Below are positions 21,961-33,897 of a stretch of DNA of 64,000 nucleotides, one piece after another. Both the position numbers and the translations under genes were made by a program. Positions within the stretch are counted from its first letter, which is position 1, and each line of letters begins with the position of its first letter. Below the pieces are notes generated by a model. It ran no database searches and was not told the origin of the DNA. It saw nothing but the letters and a program-made list of their open reading frames with translations. The stretch is from Tragulus kanchil (taxonomy: Eukaryota > Chordata > Mammalia > Artiodactyla > Tragulidae): assembly GCA_022376925.1 (NCBI GenBank), contig JAIOJX010000032.1, forward strand, positions 119,141,979 through 119,205,978. Direction: 5' to 3'.

Positions 21961-23967
21961 AACCACAGCAAGCATGCATGTATGTGGTATGCAACAACCC
22001 AGATATGCATGATTAGTTTAGGTTGATAATCTCAGTTCAGATGCATTCTAACAGCCCTGTATTTTTACCCCTGGTCCCACATTTAATGTTTTTGATTTTA
22101 TATTTTACATCTTTTGATTGTGTATCTCTGAACTACCTATTATGGTTATACATGATTTTACTACTTTTGTCTTAACCTTCTGACTAACTCTATAATTGGT
22201 TAATCTACTGCCTTTACTGTATATTTGCCTTTATCAGTGAACTTTTTTTCTTTTGTAATTTTCATATATCTAATTTTAGTTTTCTCACTTGCCCTTAGAG
22301 AAGTCCCTTTAACATTTCTTGTAAAACCAGTTTAGTGATATGGAACTCTCTTAACTTTTGCTTGTCTGTAAAACTCTTTATCTCCCCTTCAAATCTGAGT
22401 GAGAGCTTTGCTAGGTAGAGTATTTCTGGTTGTAGGTTTTCCCTTTTCATCACTTTGAATATAATGTGTCACCCTCTTCTAGACTACAAAGTTTCTGCTG
22501 GAAAGTCAGTTGGTAGTCTTATAGGAGTTCCTTAATTTGTAGCTTGTTGCTTTTCCTTTACTGCTTTTAAGATCCTCTATCTTTATTTTTTGCCATGGTA
22601 ATCACATGGTGTTTTGGTGTGGATCTCTTTAGATTCTTCTTATTTGGGATTCTCTTTGATTCTGGATCTGGGTATCTGGTTCCTTTCTCAGGTTGGGAAG
22701 TTTTCAGCTATTGTCTTTTCAAGTAAGTTCTCTGCCCCTTTCTCTCTCTGTTCTCCTTCTGGGATCCCTATAATGCAAATGTTAGTATACTTGAAGTTGT
22801 TCTAAGAAGTTTCTTAAACTGTCCTCATTTTTAAGCATTGGTCTTTTTTTTTTTTTTTTTTTTAAATTTTGGCCTCTTTTATTCTAAAACAGAGGATGTT
22901 AGGAAACATGGGTTTGATCCCTGAATTGGGAAGATCCCTGGAGGAGGGCATGGCAATCCACTCCAGTATTCTTACTTGGAGAATCCCATGGACAGAGGAG
23001 CCTGGCGGGCTCCAATCTACAACATGATACAGAGTTGGACCTTAAACCACAGCAAGCATGCATGTATGTGGTATGCAACAACCCAGATATGCATGATTAG
23101 TTTAGGTTGATAATCTCAGTTCAGATGCATTCTAACAGCCCTGTATTTTTACCCCTGGTCCCACATTTAATGTTTTTGATTTTATATTTTACATCTTTTG
23201 ATTGTGTATCTCTGAACTACCTATTATGGTTATACATGATTTTACTACTTTTGTCTTAACCTTCTGACTAACTCTATAATTGGTTAATCTACTGCCTTTA
23301 CTGTATATTTGCCTTTATCAGTGAACTTTTTTTCTTTTGTAATTTTCATATATCTAATTTTAGTTTTCTCACTTGCCCTTAGAGAAGTCCCTTTAACATT
23401 TCTTGTAAAACCAGTTTAGTGATATGGAACTCTCTTAACTTTTGCTTGTCTGTAAAACTCTTTATCTCCCCTTCAAATCTGAGTGAGAGCTTTGCTAGGT
23501 AGAGTATTTCTGGTTGTAGGTTTTCCCTTTTCATCACTTTGAATATAATGTGTCACCCTCTTCTAGACTACAAAGTTTCTGCTGGAAAGTCAGTTGGTAG
23601 TCTTATAGGAGTTCCTTAATTTGTAGCTTGTTGCTTTTCCTTTACTGCTTTTAAGATCCTCTATCTTTATTTTTTGCCATGGTAATCACATGGTGTTTTG
23701 GTGTGGATCTCTTTAGATTCTTCTTATTTGGGATTCTCTTTGATTCTGGATCTGGGTATCTGGTTCCTTTCTCAGGTTGGGAAGTTTTCAGCTATTGTCT
23801 TTTCAAGTAAGTTCTCTGCCCCTTTCTCTCTCTGTTCTCCTTCTGGGATCCCTATAATGCAAATGTTAGTATACTTGAAGTTGTTCTAAGAAGTTTCTTA
23901 AACTGTCCTCATTTTTAAGCATTGGTCTTTTTTTTTTTTTTTTTTTTAAATTTTGGCCTCTTTTATT
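21802..23967. repeat. Direct duplication D9 (offset 1084)
   Basis: Copy 1 is 21802-22883 and copy 2 is 22886-23967. The left copy ends a few bases into a SINE tail, just after a T-run, and restarts in the middle of a Bov-tA element. Confidence 0.93.
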
Positions 23968-24196
23968 GGTTTTTTATTTATTTATTTTCATCCATCTTTT
24001 TTCTTTTTGGCCTGTGTGGGCCTCCCATTTCAGTGGCCTCTCTCGCTGCAGAACACTGGCTCTGAGTGCTGGCTCTTAATTGGACACACTGGTCCAGCTG
24101 CTCCGTGGCACGTGGGATCTACCTGGGCCAGGGTTCAAACGGTGTCCCTTGTACTGCAAGGCAGACTCTTTACCCACTGGGACCACCAGGGAAACC
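23917..24196 (-). mobile_element. CHR-2-like SINE with TSD
   Basis: The minus-strand element has a long T-run at left and the head complement ccaccagggaaaccc at right. The word ctgtcctcatttt flanks it at 23903-23915 and 24197-24209. Its first tail bases also appear at 22843-22883 and the whole element at about 24971-25255, through D9 and D10. Confidence 0.85.
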
Positions 24197-24313
24197 CTGT
24201 CCTCATTTTAAAAATTCTTTTTGTTTCTGTTCAGCTGAGGTGATTTCCATTACTCTGTTTTTTTCTTACACTTGATCCAATCTCTGTATTATCTAATCTA
24301 TTAGTGGATTTTT

Positions 24314-24626
24314 TTTCTTTTTTTATTTTGGGCGGGGGTCAGGTTGGGAGGGAGGGAGTGGGCGGGCCACTTCTATTGGTTTTTCCTTTCTCTATTTTCA
24401 TCCGTCTTTGTTCTTTGGCTCCTGCGAGCCTCCCATCGCCGTGGCGTCTGCTGTGGCACAGCACCTGCTCTGGGCACATGTACTCCAGAGCTCCGGCTCG
24501 GTGATTGGACACATCAGTCCAGCCGCTCCGTGGCACGTGGGATCTTCCCAGGCCAGGGCTCGAACTGGCGCCCCTTGCACTGCAAGGCGGTGTCCTTACC
24601 CACTGGACCACCAGGGGAAGCCTTAC
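24314..24626 (-). mobile_element. Young CHR-2-like SINE with 12-bp TSD
   Basis: This is the same subfamily as 15429-15765, in antisense, with the GC-rich tail. The TSD tagtggattttt lies at 24302-24313 and 24627-24638. The D10 copy is at about 25368-25685 and differs in T- and G-run lengths. Confidence 0.88.
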
Positions 24627-26135
24627 TAGTGGATTTTTGTATTTTTGTTTCCTCCTAGTGTATTTTTTACTTTCGTTATGTATGCTTTGCCTCTATTCAA
24701 TTCTTTTTTGTATTTTACTAACTCCTTGTTAACTTTTTCCACTGTGTTCGTCCATTTTCTGAATTTGTTAAGCATCTTTACAATCATCACCTTGAACTTT
24801 TTATTGGGTAGATTGCCTTTCTCCTCTTCAGTTAGTTCTTCCAGGCTATTGTCTTTTCAAGTAAGTTCTCTGCCCCTTTCTCTCTCTGTTCTCCTTCTGG
24901 GATCCCTATAATGCAAATGTTAGTATACTTGAAGTTGTTCTAAGAAGTTTCTTAAACTGTCCTCATTTTTAAGCATTGGTCTTTTTTTTTTTTTTTTTTT
25001 TAAATTTTGGCCTCTTTTATTGGTTTTTTATTTATTTATTTTCATCCATCTTTTTTCTTTTTGGCCTGTGTGGGCCTCCCATTTCAGTGGCCTCTCTCGC
25101 TGCAGAACACTGGCTCTGAGTGCTGGCTCTTAATTGGACACACTGGTCCAGCTGCTCCGTGGCACGTGGGATCTACCTGGGCCAGGGTTCAAACGGTGTC
25201 CCTTGTACTGCAAGGCAGACTCTTTACCCACTGGGACCACCAGGGAAACCCTGTCCTCATTTTAAAAATTCTTTTTGTTTCTGTTCAGCTGAGGTGATTT
25301 CCATTACTCTGTTTTTTTCTTACACTTGATCCAATCTCTGTATTATCTAATCTATTAGTGGATTTTTTTTTCTTTTTTTTTATTTTGGGCGGGGGTCAGG
25401 TTGGGGAGGGAGGGGAGTGGGCGGGCCACTTCTATTGGTTTTTCCTTTCTCTATTTTCATCCGTCTTTGTTCTTTGGCTCCTGCGAGCCTCCCATCGCCG
25501 TGGCGTCTGCTGTGGCACAGCACCTGCTCTGGGCACATGTACTCCAGAGCTCCGGCTCGGTGATTGGACACATCAGTCCAGCCGCTCCGTGGCACGTGGG
25601 ATCTTCCCAGGCCAGGGCTCGAACTGGCGCCCCTTGCACTGCAAGGCGGTGTCCTTACCCACTGGACCACCAGGGGAAGCCTTACTAGTGGATTTTTGTA
25701 TTTTTGTTTCCTCCTAGTGTATTTTTTACTTTCGTTATGTATGCTTTGCCTCTATTCAATTCTTTTTTGTATTTTACTAACTCCTTGTTAACTTTTTCCA
25801 CTGTGTTCGTCCATTTTCTGAATTTGTTAAGCATCTTTACAATCATCACCTTGAACTTTTTATTGGGTAGATTGCCTTTCTCCTCTTCAGTTAGTTCTTC
25901 CAGGATATTATCTTATTCTTTCATTTGAAATATATTCTTCTGTCACCTCATTTTGCCTAATTCTCTGTTTTTATGTTTACAATTAGGTAGGTTGGCTTTG
26001 TCTCCCAGTCTTGAAGTGGCCTTTTGTAGGAGACATTCTTTGAGGTCCAGCAGCATTGCCTCTCTGGTCACCAGAGCTACATGCTCTAGGGGTCCCCTTT
26101 TTCTAGGTTTTGTAGAGCCTTCTCCTAGCAAAGTG

Positions 26136-26136
26136 T

Positions 26137-26172
<36 letters not shown>
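26136..26172 (+). repeat. (TG)n microsatellite
   Basis: An uninterrupted tg dinucleotide run, next to an antisense BovA fragment at about 26177-26255. Confidence 0.95.
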
Positions 26173-26176
26173 TGTG

Positions 26177-26255
26177 TGCTTAGTCTCTCAGTCACTCAAG
26201 AAAGTTTATGACTCTATGCAGCCCCATAGACTGTAGACTGCCTGGATCCTCCTGT
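26177..26255 (-). mobile_element. BovA/Bov-tA SINE fragment, interrupted
   Basis: The words cttagtctctcagtcact and ccccatagactgtagactgc match the 3' part of BovA in antisense. The element is cut short by the SINE insertion beginning at 26267. Confidence 0.65.
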
Positions 26256-26266
26256 CTAGTGTTCTT

Positions 26267-26599
26267 TTATTTTTTTTTTAAAGATTTATTTATTTATTTA
26301 TTTTGGGCGGGGGTCGGGTTGGGGAGGGAGGGGAGCGGGCGGGCCACTTCTATTGATCTTTCATTTCTCTATTTTCATCCGTCTTTGTTCTTTGGCTCCT
26401 GTGGGCCTCCCATCGCAGTGGCGTCTGTCGTTGCAGAGCGCCGGCTCTGGGCTCATGCGCTCCAGAGCTCCAGCTCAGTGATTGGACACATCAGTCCAGC
26501 CGCTCCACGGCACGTGGGATCTTCCCAGGCCAGGGATCGAACTGGCACCCCTTGCACTGTAAGGCGGTGTCCTTACCCACTGGACCACCAGGGGAAGCC
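26267..26599 (-). mobile_element. Young CHR-2-like SINE, perfect 16-bp TSD
   Basis: The full-length antisense copy has head, CHR-2-like body, GC-rich tail and a TTTA run. The TSD cctgtctagtgttctt is perfect at 26251-26266 and 26600-26615. This lies outside the false duplications, so it is a clean single-copy example. Confidence 0.92.
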
Positions 26600-26687
26600 C
26601 CTGTCTAGTGTTCTTGATGAAAGGAATATGTGTTGGCACTTTGTAATGCACTGAAGTTCAAAAGGTCATTTAAGAGTTAGAGATAGG

Positions 26688-26983
26688 GGCTTCCCTGGTA
26701 GTCCAGTGGGTAAGGACACCACCTTACAGTGCAGGGGGCACCAGTTCAATCCCTGGCCTGGGAAGATCCGTGGATCGACTGGACCGATGTGTCCAACTAC
26801 CGAGCCAGAGCTCTGGAGCACATGCACCCAGAGCTAGTGCTCTGCAGTGAGAGAGGCCACTGCAATGGGAGGCCCGCACAGGCCAAAGAACAAAGATGGA
26901 TGGAAAACAAATAAATGAAAGACCAATAGAAGTGGCCAAAAAAAAAAGGGGGGGGGGTGGGAACCAGAAAAAAAAGAAAAAAG
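26688..26983 (+). mobile_element. CHR-2-like SINE, short-tail form
   Basis: The head (ggcttccctggtagtcc), B box (agttcaatccctgg) and body end at gaccaatagaagtggcc, with no GC-rich tail. An A-run, a G-run and a mixed A-rich stretch follow. The TSD agagatag lies at 26680-26687 and 26984-26991. About 15 bp of the body near 26768 are missing compared with other copies. Confidence 0.82.
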
Positions 26984-26999
26984 AGAGATAGTTGCATCG

Positions 27000-28020
27000 C
27001 TCTAGTGATTAGAGCGCTTCCAAGTTTCCCTGCCTGTATTAGTTAGAAGTCATTCATTTGGAAATATCAGAAATTCAGTTTAAACTGATGTAAGTGAAAA
27101 GGGGAATGTCCTGCCTTTCAGTCCCTGGAAGTATAGGAGTAGACTTCAGTCACAACTAGATCTGGGAACTAAAATACATTTTTTAAATTGGTTTTTCTCA
27201 CTCTCTCAACCCCTCTCCATTACATTCTCTCTCTCTCTCTTTCTTACTCTCATTCTCTTATTCTCACACTAGCTTTAGTTCTCACTTTTCTTTCTGTATG
27301 TTGATCCCATTCTCTTCCACAATATATATCTTCTTCCACATGGCAAGGAAGTTAGATCTCTTCACATTATCAGTATGTTTTATCTGGAAGACCAGGTGCC
27401 CTTTTTTCTACTTCTAAATGAAAAGAATCCCCAAAAGGATTTTAATCAGCTTGCCCTTGGACTAAACATTCTGGCCGAGGTTATGTGGTACCTTGGTTGG
27501 CTGGCACTGTGGCAGTGAAGTGAGATCATATGATTAACAGCTTACTTGCATAGTTTGTGTGGGTTTGGGGGAGACAAAACAAGACATAATCACCCCATTC
27601 TCCTGTCTAATGCCTGAGAGTCCCCTATCTGAAGTTGTTCCCACCAAACAACCCAGGCTTCACTTCATACTATTGCTGCTTCTACTCTTATTGTTCCACA
27701 CTGACCACTGCTTACCTTCTGTGTGGATCTGTGCTCCATGATGCCCTTAGGCTACCACTTAACACTGGTACCGCTTAGCTGCACCATGTTGACCGCATTC
27801 CCACTCAGGCCAATACTTGTGCTGCATTTTTTTTCCTGGGCCTTCTCTCAGTATAAGCTTCTCAGATGTTCCGACAGGGACCAGAACACACAGTTGTGCA
27901 ATCATTCACAGTTGCACAGGTTGTTTGGTGCACCAGGGCACACATGGGGGCTAAAATCTAGCATGAAATGTGGTTGACGAAGCTCAAGTTATACACCCTC
28001 CCACATGTGTACTCCAGGAG
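27000..28020. other. Unassigned intergenic stretch
   Basis: There is a CT-rich patch at 27225-27245. The rest resembles degraded old repeat, but I cannot name the family. No gene signals seen. Confidence 0.5.
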
Positions 28021-28037
28021 GAAAAAGCACCTTTTCT

Positions 28038-28149
28038 TTCTTTCTTTTTTTAAAAATTTTTTTGAGGGTGGAGGGAGGGGCGTGTTGGGGAAGGAGTGGG
28101 GGCGGGTGGACCATTTCTATTGGTCTTTCATTTATCTATTTTCATCTAT
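28038..28149 (-). mobile_element. 5'-truncated CHR-2-like SINE (tail only)
   Basis: Only the 3' part is present in antisense (ttctattggtctttcattta and the G-rich complement of the C-rich tail). It is flanked by gaaaaagcaccttttct at 28021-28037 and the same word with one change at 28150-28166. It is a truncated retroposition, not a deletion. Confidence 0.75.
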
Positions 28150-28169
28150 GAAAAAGCAGCTTTTCTACT

Positions 28170-29370
28170 TGTACAAGGGCACCGATCCATGCTCCCTGGA
28201 GCTGTGTCTCCCTGCAGATGACTTTTTCTAATTCAGATGAAGGTTCCCTAAGGGCTCATACTAGCTGAGTTCTTGCCTTTTCTTTTGAAAAAGGAGAGGA
28301 ACATTTCCCTCCCTTCTGTTTGCTATTGGGTCAGAGGGATGCCAACCATAAACACAATGCTGAGAGAACAGCGAGGAGCACAGACTCCCCACCCCACTAT
28401 CTAACTATAATACCCTCATATGCCCTCCCAATATCCAGAGCAAAAAATAGTTGAAAACTGTCACAAATGTGACAGTGTTATCAAAAGCATACAGAAAGTA
28501 GCAACGTACATTGTAAAGCCCGTTGGGTTCTCGGTTTTATGAACCTGGCAAATTTTTCATCAAGAAAGAAAATAAAAACTAAGAAACACTAGGAGAATCA
28601 TCTCACAGAGATACTAACCGTCACCAAATCCAAGTAACCCATGTTCACATTCAATCACATAGTCAGACTGTAATAGCTCTCAAAGGCAGGTCTTTCAGTG
28701 CTGCCTGCAGCCTAAACATGCCCCTTGCCCTCCTCCTCAGAATTTATGCAAGACGCCAGTGGACAGTAGCTGGGTCTGGATAAATTTAGTAATAGCCGTT
28801 CTGTTGGTTCTAGAACTACCATGTTGACCAGTCCTCCAGCTCTAGTGCTACTTGTGGCTGGTAACACCACATAATTTCTTTTGTGATGATTACTCTCCTA
28901 GGAATCTGGAACCCTGCCTTCCATTTTTCTCTGTCAGTTCCTCCCTCTGCCTGTTTTACCCAACTTCTCAGACATACCTGTACATGAATCATGGGTATGG
29001 TTGGAATTCTTTTCCTAGAAGTCTTCTCAACAGGCAAAACAGAGAGTGAAGTAGAAGACTAGAAGAGGTCTCATCTCACTCTACTACAGCAATATCCAAA
29101 TTGCAGTTTATCCCACTGGGCACTCCCTTCAATGGCAATAGAAGAGAATGTGGCCACTGGTGCCACGTGGTATGTCCTCTGGGCTGATAACTCAGTGAGA
29201 TCAAAGGTGGTCAAACACATGTGCATATTTCTTAACCTGTGTCTCTCATACAGCTGCCCCATGACCCTATTTTGCTTCAGGAGAACATGAAGCTGAAGAA
29301 ATAAGGGTGGTTGCTAACCTGCCACCCAGAGACATTGTTTTGTTTTTCTTTTATGTTATCATTAATAAAA
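28170..29370. other. Unassigned intergenic stretch
   Basis: I see no gene or nameable repeat. The part from 28395 recurs in D11. Frames such as 28816-29037 (minus) have no recognisable content. Confidence 0.5.
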
Positions 29371-30618
29371 CTAGATGGGGGCTTCCTGGTGATCTATTGG
29401 GTAAAGAGTCCGCCTTGCAGTACAAGGCGGTGGTTCAATCTGGCCTGGGAAGATCCCGCATGCCACGGAGCAGCTGAACCGTGTGTCGATTTGTAGCAAG
29501 ACCTCCACCACTATCTAACTATAATACCCTCATATGCCCTCCCAATATCCAGAGCAAAAAATAGTTGAAAACTGTCACAAATGTGACAGTGTTATCAAAA
29601 GCATACAGAAAGTAGCAACGTACATTGTAAAGCCCGTTGGGTTCTCGGTTTTATGAACCTGGCAAATTTTTCATCAAGAAAGAAAATAAAAACTAAGAAA
29701 CACTAGGAGAATCATCTCACAGAGATACTAACCGTCACCAAATCCAAGTAACCCATGTTCACATTCAATCACATAGTCAGACTGTAATAGCTCTCAAAGG
29801 CAGGTCTTTCAGTGCTGCCTGCAGCCTAAACATGCCCCTTGCCCTCCTCCTCAGAATTTATGCAAGACGCCAGTGGACAGTAGCTGGGTCTGGATAAATT
29901 TAGTAATAGCCGTTCTGTTGGTTCTAGAACTACCATGTTGACCAGTCCTCCAGCTCTAGTGCTACTTGTGGCTGGTAACACCACATAATTTCTTTTGTGA
30001 TGATTACTCTCCTAGGAATCTGGAACCCTGCCTTCCATTTTTCTCTGTCAGTTCCTCCCTCTGCCTGTTTTACCCAACTTCTCAGACATACCTGTACATG
30101 AATCATGGGTATGGTTGGAATTCTTTTCCTAGAAGTCTTCTCAACAGGCAAAACAGAGAGTGAAGTAGAAGACTAGAAGAGGTCTCATCTCACTCTACTA
30201 CAGCAATATCCAAATTGCAGTTTATCCCACTGGGCACTCCCTTCAATGGCAATAGAAGAGAATGTGGCCACTGGTGCCACGTGGTATGTCCTCTGGGCTG
30301 ATAACTCAGTGAGATCAAAGGTGGTCAAACACATGTGCATATTTCTTAACCTGTGTCTCTCATACAGCTGCCCCATGACCCTATTTTGCTTCAGGAGAAC
30401 ATGAAGCTGAAGAAATAAGGGTGGTTGCTAACCTGCCACCCAGAGACATTGTTTTGTTTTTCTTTTATGTTATCATTAATAAAACTAGATGGGGGCTTCC
30501 CTGGTGATCTATTGGGTAAAGAGTCCGCCTTGCAGTACAAGGGGCGGTGGTTCAATCCCTGGCCTGGGAAGATCCCGCATGCCACGGAGCAGCTGAACCG
30601 GTGTGTCCGATTACGAGC
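28395..30618. repeat. Direct duplication D11 (offset 1114)
   Basis: Copy 1 is 28395-29497 and copy 2 is 29506-30618. The last 120 bases of copy 1 show clustered losses within C and G runs (for example 29381-29385, 29425-29428, 29440-29442 and 29480-29487) relative to copy 2. The interior is identical. Confidence 0.93.
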
Positions 30619-30786
30619 CATTGCTCTGGAGCGCATGTGCCCAGAGCCGGTGCTCTGCAGCGAGAAAGGCCACTGAAATGGGAGGCCCACGCAGGCCAAA
30701 AAGAATAAAGATGGATGAAAATAAATAAATAAGTAAACAATAAAAGAGGTCAAAATTTAAAAATATATATTAAAAAACAAACAAAC
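30491..30786 (+). mobile_element. CHR-2-like SINE with TSD
   Basis: The head (gggcttccctggtgatcta), B box (ggttcaatccctgg), body and A-rich tail are flanked by aaactagat at 30482-30490 and 30787-30795. The damaged first 120 bases also occur at 29377-29497 (D11 copy 1). Confidence 0.85.
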
Positions 30787-30899
30787 AAACTAGATCTGGT
30801 TTCTAGCCAAAGATAGAACAGGGTAGGAGGGGCTGTAGAATGGATGTGTGCTGAGGAATTCCTGACTATAGCAAAGAGGATTAGAAAGTCCTAATGTAG

Positions 30900-30965
30900 A
30901 GATGGCTACCCACTCCAGTATTCTTGCCTGGAGAATTCCATGGACAGAAGAGCCTGGTGGGTAAA
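30900..30965 (+). mobile_element. BovA fragment
   Basis: The words tacccactccagtattcttg and ccatggacagaagagcctgg are the central BovA body. Truncated on both sides. Confidence 0.75.
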
Positions 30966-31631
30966 CTACTGGAGCTTAGCTCATACTGCTGGGATGAAAG
31001 GAAATAAAAGATAATTTCAGCAATGGAAATGAAAGAACTGCATAACTGGCTTTCAAATTGATCCGCTGACTGAGAGTTAGTTCTGTACCAACTGAGCTGA
31101 ATTCTTGTTAAAGAGCAAAAGTTAGTTAGATGACTCATTTCTGGGAAAAATGAATAGTGTCCCTTCTTGCTTGGAAAGCTGACAGCATACTATCAGTGTT
31201 TGGTATCTGTTTCATCATGTGTTGCTGAAGCCTTCAGATTTTATTTATTTTTTTAATCCTGAAGCCAAATACACGTTCCTAGGAATGGTAATTTGACAGC
31301 ATCAGATAAGTGAATCATGTTCAGTGGAAGTGAATGTGCTGTACACAGTGAAGATGCAGTATAGAGGAAGCAGCACAGGAAGTAGGAAAAAAAACACGGA
31401 ACTAGGAGCCCCGTGTCCTGCCTCGCGCTGCCAACTGGCCAGCAATGGGACATGAGTAAGGTCACTTAGCCTTTATTGTAAAATAAAAGATTTAAAATTA
31501 GATAACCTATTATTTAAATAACTCCTTTTTAAAGGGTTATTTAGAACAGAATTATGTCGAAAAATTATGTTGAATAGAATAGAATTATGTTGAATCATTA
31601 AATCAATTTGGAGAGAATTAACATCTTTATG

Positions 31632-31839
31632 ATGTCTTTCCTCGTAACTCAGTGGTAAAGACTCTGCCTGCCAATGCAGGAGATGCAGGTTCAATCCCAG
31701 GTTGGGAAGATTCCCTGGAGAAGGAAATGGCAACCCACCCCAGTATTCTTGCCTGGCAAACCCCACGGACAGAGGAGCCTAGTGGGCTACAGTCCATGGG
31801 GTTGCAGGAGTCGTACATGGCTTACTGACTAAACAGCAA
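31632..31839 (+). mobile_element. Bov-tA SINE, perfect 12-bp TSD
   Basis: The head (ctcgtaactcagtggtaaag), B box and BovA body are complete and little diverged. aacatctttatg occurs at 31620-31631 and 31841-31852. The right part recurs at 32800-32936 (D12). Confidence 0.9.
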
Positions 31840-33897
31840 CAACATCTTTATGTTACTGAACTTTCAAATGAAGAGAATGTTTTTTGTGGGGAAAAGAACA
31901 GCATGTTTCAGTGCTGATTGGAATAATAAAGTAAACAGGGGAAAACAAAGATGCAAGATGGGGAGAACTGCTTGACCAATATTCTGGAGTGGGAAAGAAC
32001 AGGCGGGCTCTGAAGCCCAAGTGGCAGAACTGACACAAGTGTGAACATGGCCAGTTCCTAAATAATAGTAAAAAACAGTAAAGAGTAAATAGTTGTACAG
32101 GCAGTTGGTTGAGTAAATTTGTGTAATGGGGCCTTGTGAATATTCTCTCTCTCTCTATATATATATATATTTTTTTTTTCGTGCTGCAAAAGTTGTATTA
32201 AAGAAAAAAGGAATAGAGAAAGCTTCAAGCAAAAGGCACTGGAAGGGGGTGGGAGAGTACCCCAAGCAGCTAGTTTAGGCAACTAGACTCATTCCCACAA
32301 CATTAATAACCACATACTAGCATACCATTGGGTTAGTAAAGTAAAGCAGAAAGCATGTGTCCTGAGAGGACAGAGGAACTGGAGCTCTGAGTTTCCTTAC
32401 CTTGTCTTGAAGATTCCAGATGAGCCCCCAGATGACAGATGATGACAGATAACTTACCGTGAACAGTGTTGGATTCATGACCTCCAAAGGAGATAATTTT
32501 GCTTTGGGATCAAAAGACTTGGCTTTGGTCACTCAGAGCTTCATGCAGCAAAAGTTTTATTAAAGAAAAAAGGATAGAGAAAGCTTCCAGCAAAAGGCAC
32601 TGGAAGGGGGTAGGAGAACACCCCCAACATTCTCTTTTGATTGCTTTAGCTCTGCGAAATAATAGCCTGATCGAATGGCTAGAGTAAATATTATTATGTT
32701 GTCTGGCTGCTAATGAGAATGTCTCTGATGGGGCATCATTAGGTATAGATGTGGCTGCTGGCTTAAAGGAATTACTTTGTCATCTTTTCTTTTTAAATTT
32801 GGGAAGATCCCCTGGAGAAGGAAATGGCAACCCACCCCAGTATTCTTGCCTGGGAAATCTCATGGACAGAGGAGCCTGGTGGGCTACAGTCCATGGGGTT
32901 GCAGGAGTCGACATGGCTTACTGACTAAACAGCAACAACATCTTTATGTTACTGAACTTTCAAATGAAGAGAATGTTTTTTGTGGGGAAAAGAACAGCAT
33001 GTTTCAGTGCTGATTGGAATAATAAAGTAAACAGGGGAAAACAAAGATGCAAGATGGGGAGAACTGCTTGACCAATATTCTGGAGTGGGAAAGAACAGGC
33101 GGGCTCTGAAGCCCAAGTGGCAGAACTGACACAAGTGTGAACATGGCCAGTTCCTAAATAATAGTAAAAAACAGTAAAGAGTAAATAGTTGTACAGGCAG
33201 TTGGTTGAGTAAATTTGTGTAATGGGGCCTTGTGAATATTCTCTCTCTCTCTATATATATATATATTTTTTTTTTCGTGCTGCAAAAGTTGTATTAAAGA
33301 AAAAAGGAATAGAGAAAGCTTCAAGCAAAAGGCACTGGAAGGGGGTGGGAGAGTACCCCAAGCAGCTAGTTTAGGCAACTAGACTCATTCCCACAACATT
33401 AATAACCACATACTAGCATACCATTGGGTTAGTAAAGTAAAGCAGAAAGCATGTGTCCTGAGAGGACAGAGGAACTGGAGCTCTGAGTTTCCTTACCTTG
33501 TCTTGAAGATTCCAGATGAGCCCCCAGATGACAGATGATGACAGATAACTTACCGTGAACAGTGTTGGATTCATGACCTCCAAAGGAGATAATTTTGCTT
33601 TGGGATCAAAAGACTTGGCTTTGGTCACTCAGAGCTTCATGCAGCAAAAGTTTTATTAAAGAAAAAAGGATAGAGAAAGCTTCCAGCAAAAGGCACTGGA
33701 AGGGGGTAGGAGAACACCCCCAACATTCTCTTTTGATTGCTTTAGCTCTGCGAAATAATAGCCTGATCGAATGGCTAGAGTAAATATTATTATGTTGTCT
33801 GGCTGCTAATGAGAATGTCTCTGATGGGGCATCATTAGGTATAGATGTGGCTGCTGGCTTAAAGGAATTACTTTGTCATCTTTTCTTTTTTAAATTT
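31703..33897. repeat. Direct duplication D12 (offset 1096)
   Basis: Copy 1 is 31703-32800 and copy 2 is 32800-33897. Copy 2 starts inside a Bov-tA SINE; its first 130 bases carry scattered substitutions and a one-base loss, then it is identical. Confidence 0.92.

Larger units (their letters stand above)
23791..25904. repeat. Direct duplication D10 (offset 1054-1059)
   Basis: Copy 1 is 23791-24845 and copy 2 is 24845-25904. The differences are homopolymer length and one-base changes in T- and G-runs of the SINE tail (24309-24362 against 25363-25421). Copy 1 begins inside copy 2 of D9. Confidence 0.93.
19480..26135 (-). mobile_element. Old L1 (L1M type) in antisense, ORF2 start back to 5' region, interrupted
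   Basis: In antisense, order and wording match an L1M. The RT/EN part is at 19500-20470 and its copy at 20635-21735. ORF1/5' sequence lies at about 22005-25960 (for example tctgccccttt, ctgggatccctataatgc). The 5'-most part is near 25960-26130. The minus frame 20242-20466 contains CCLKETH and GVAILI, matching the L1 endonuclease motif. Six SINE insertions and D8-D10 interrupt it. It has frameshifts and stops and cannot be active. Confidence 0.8.
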
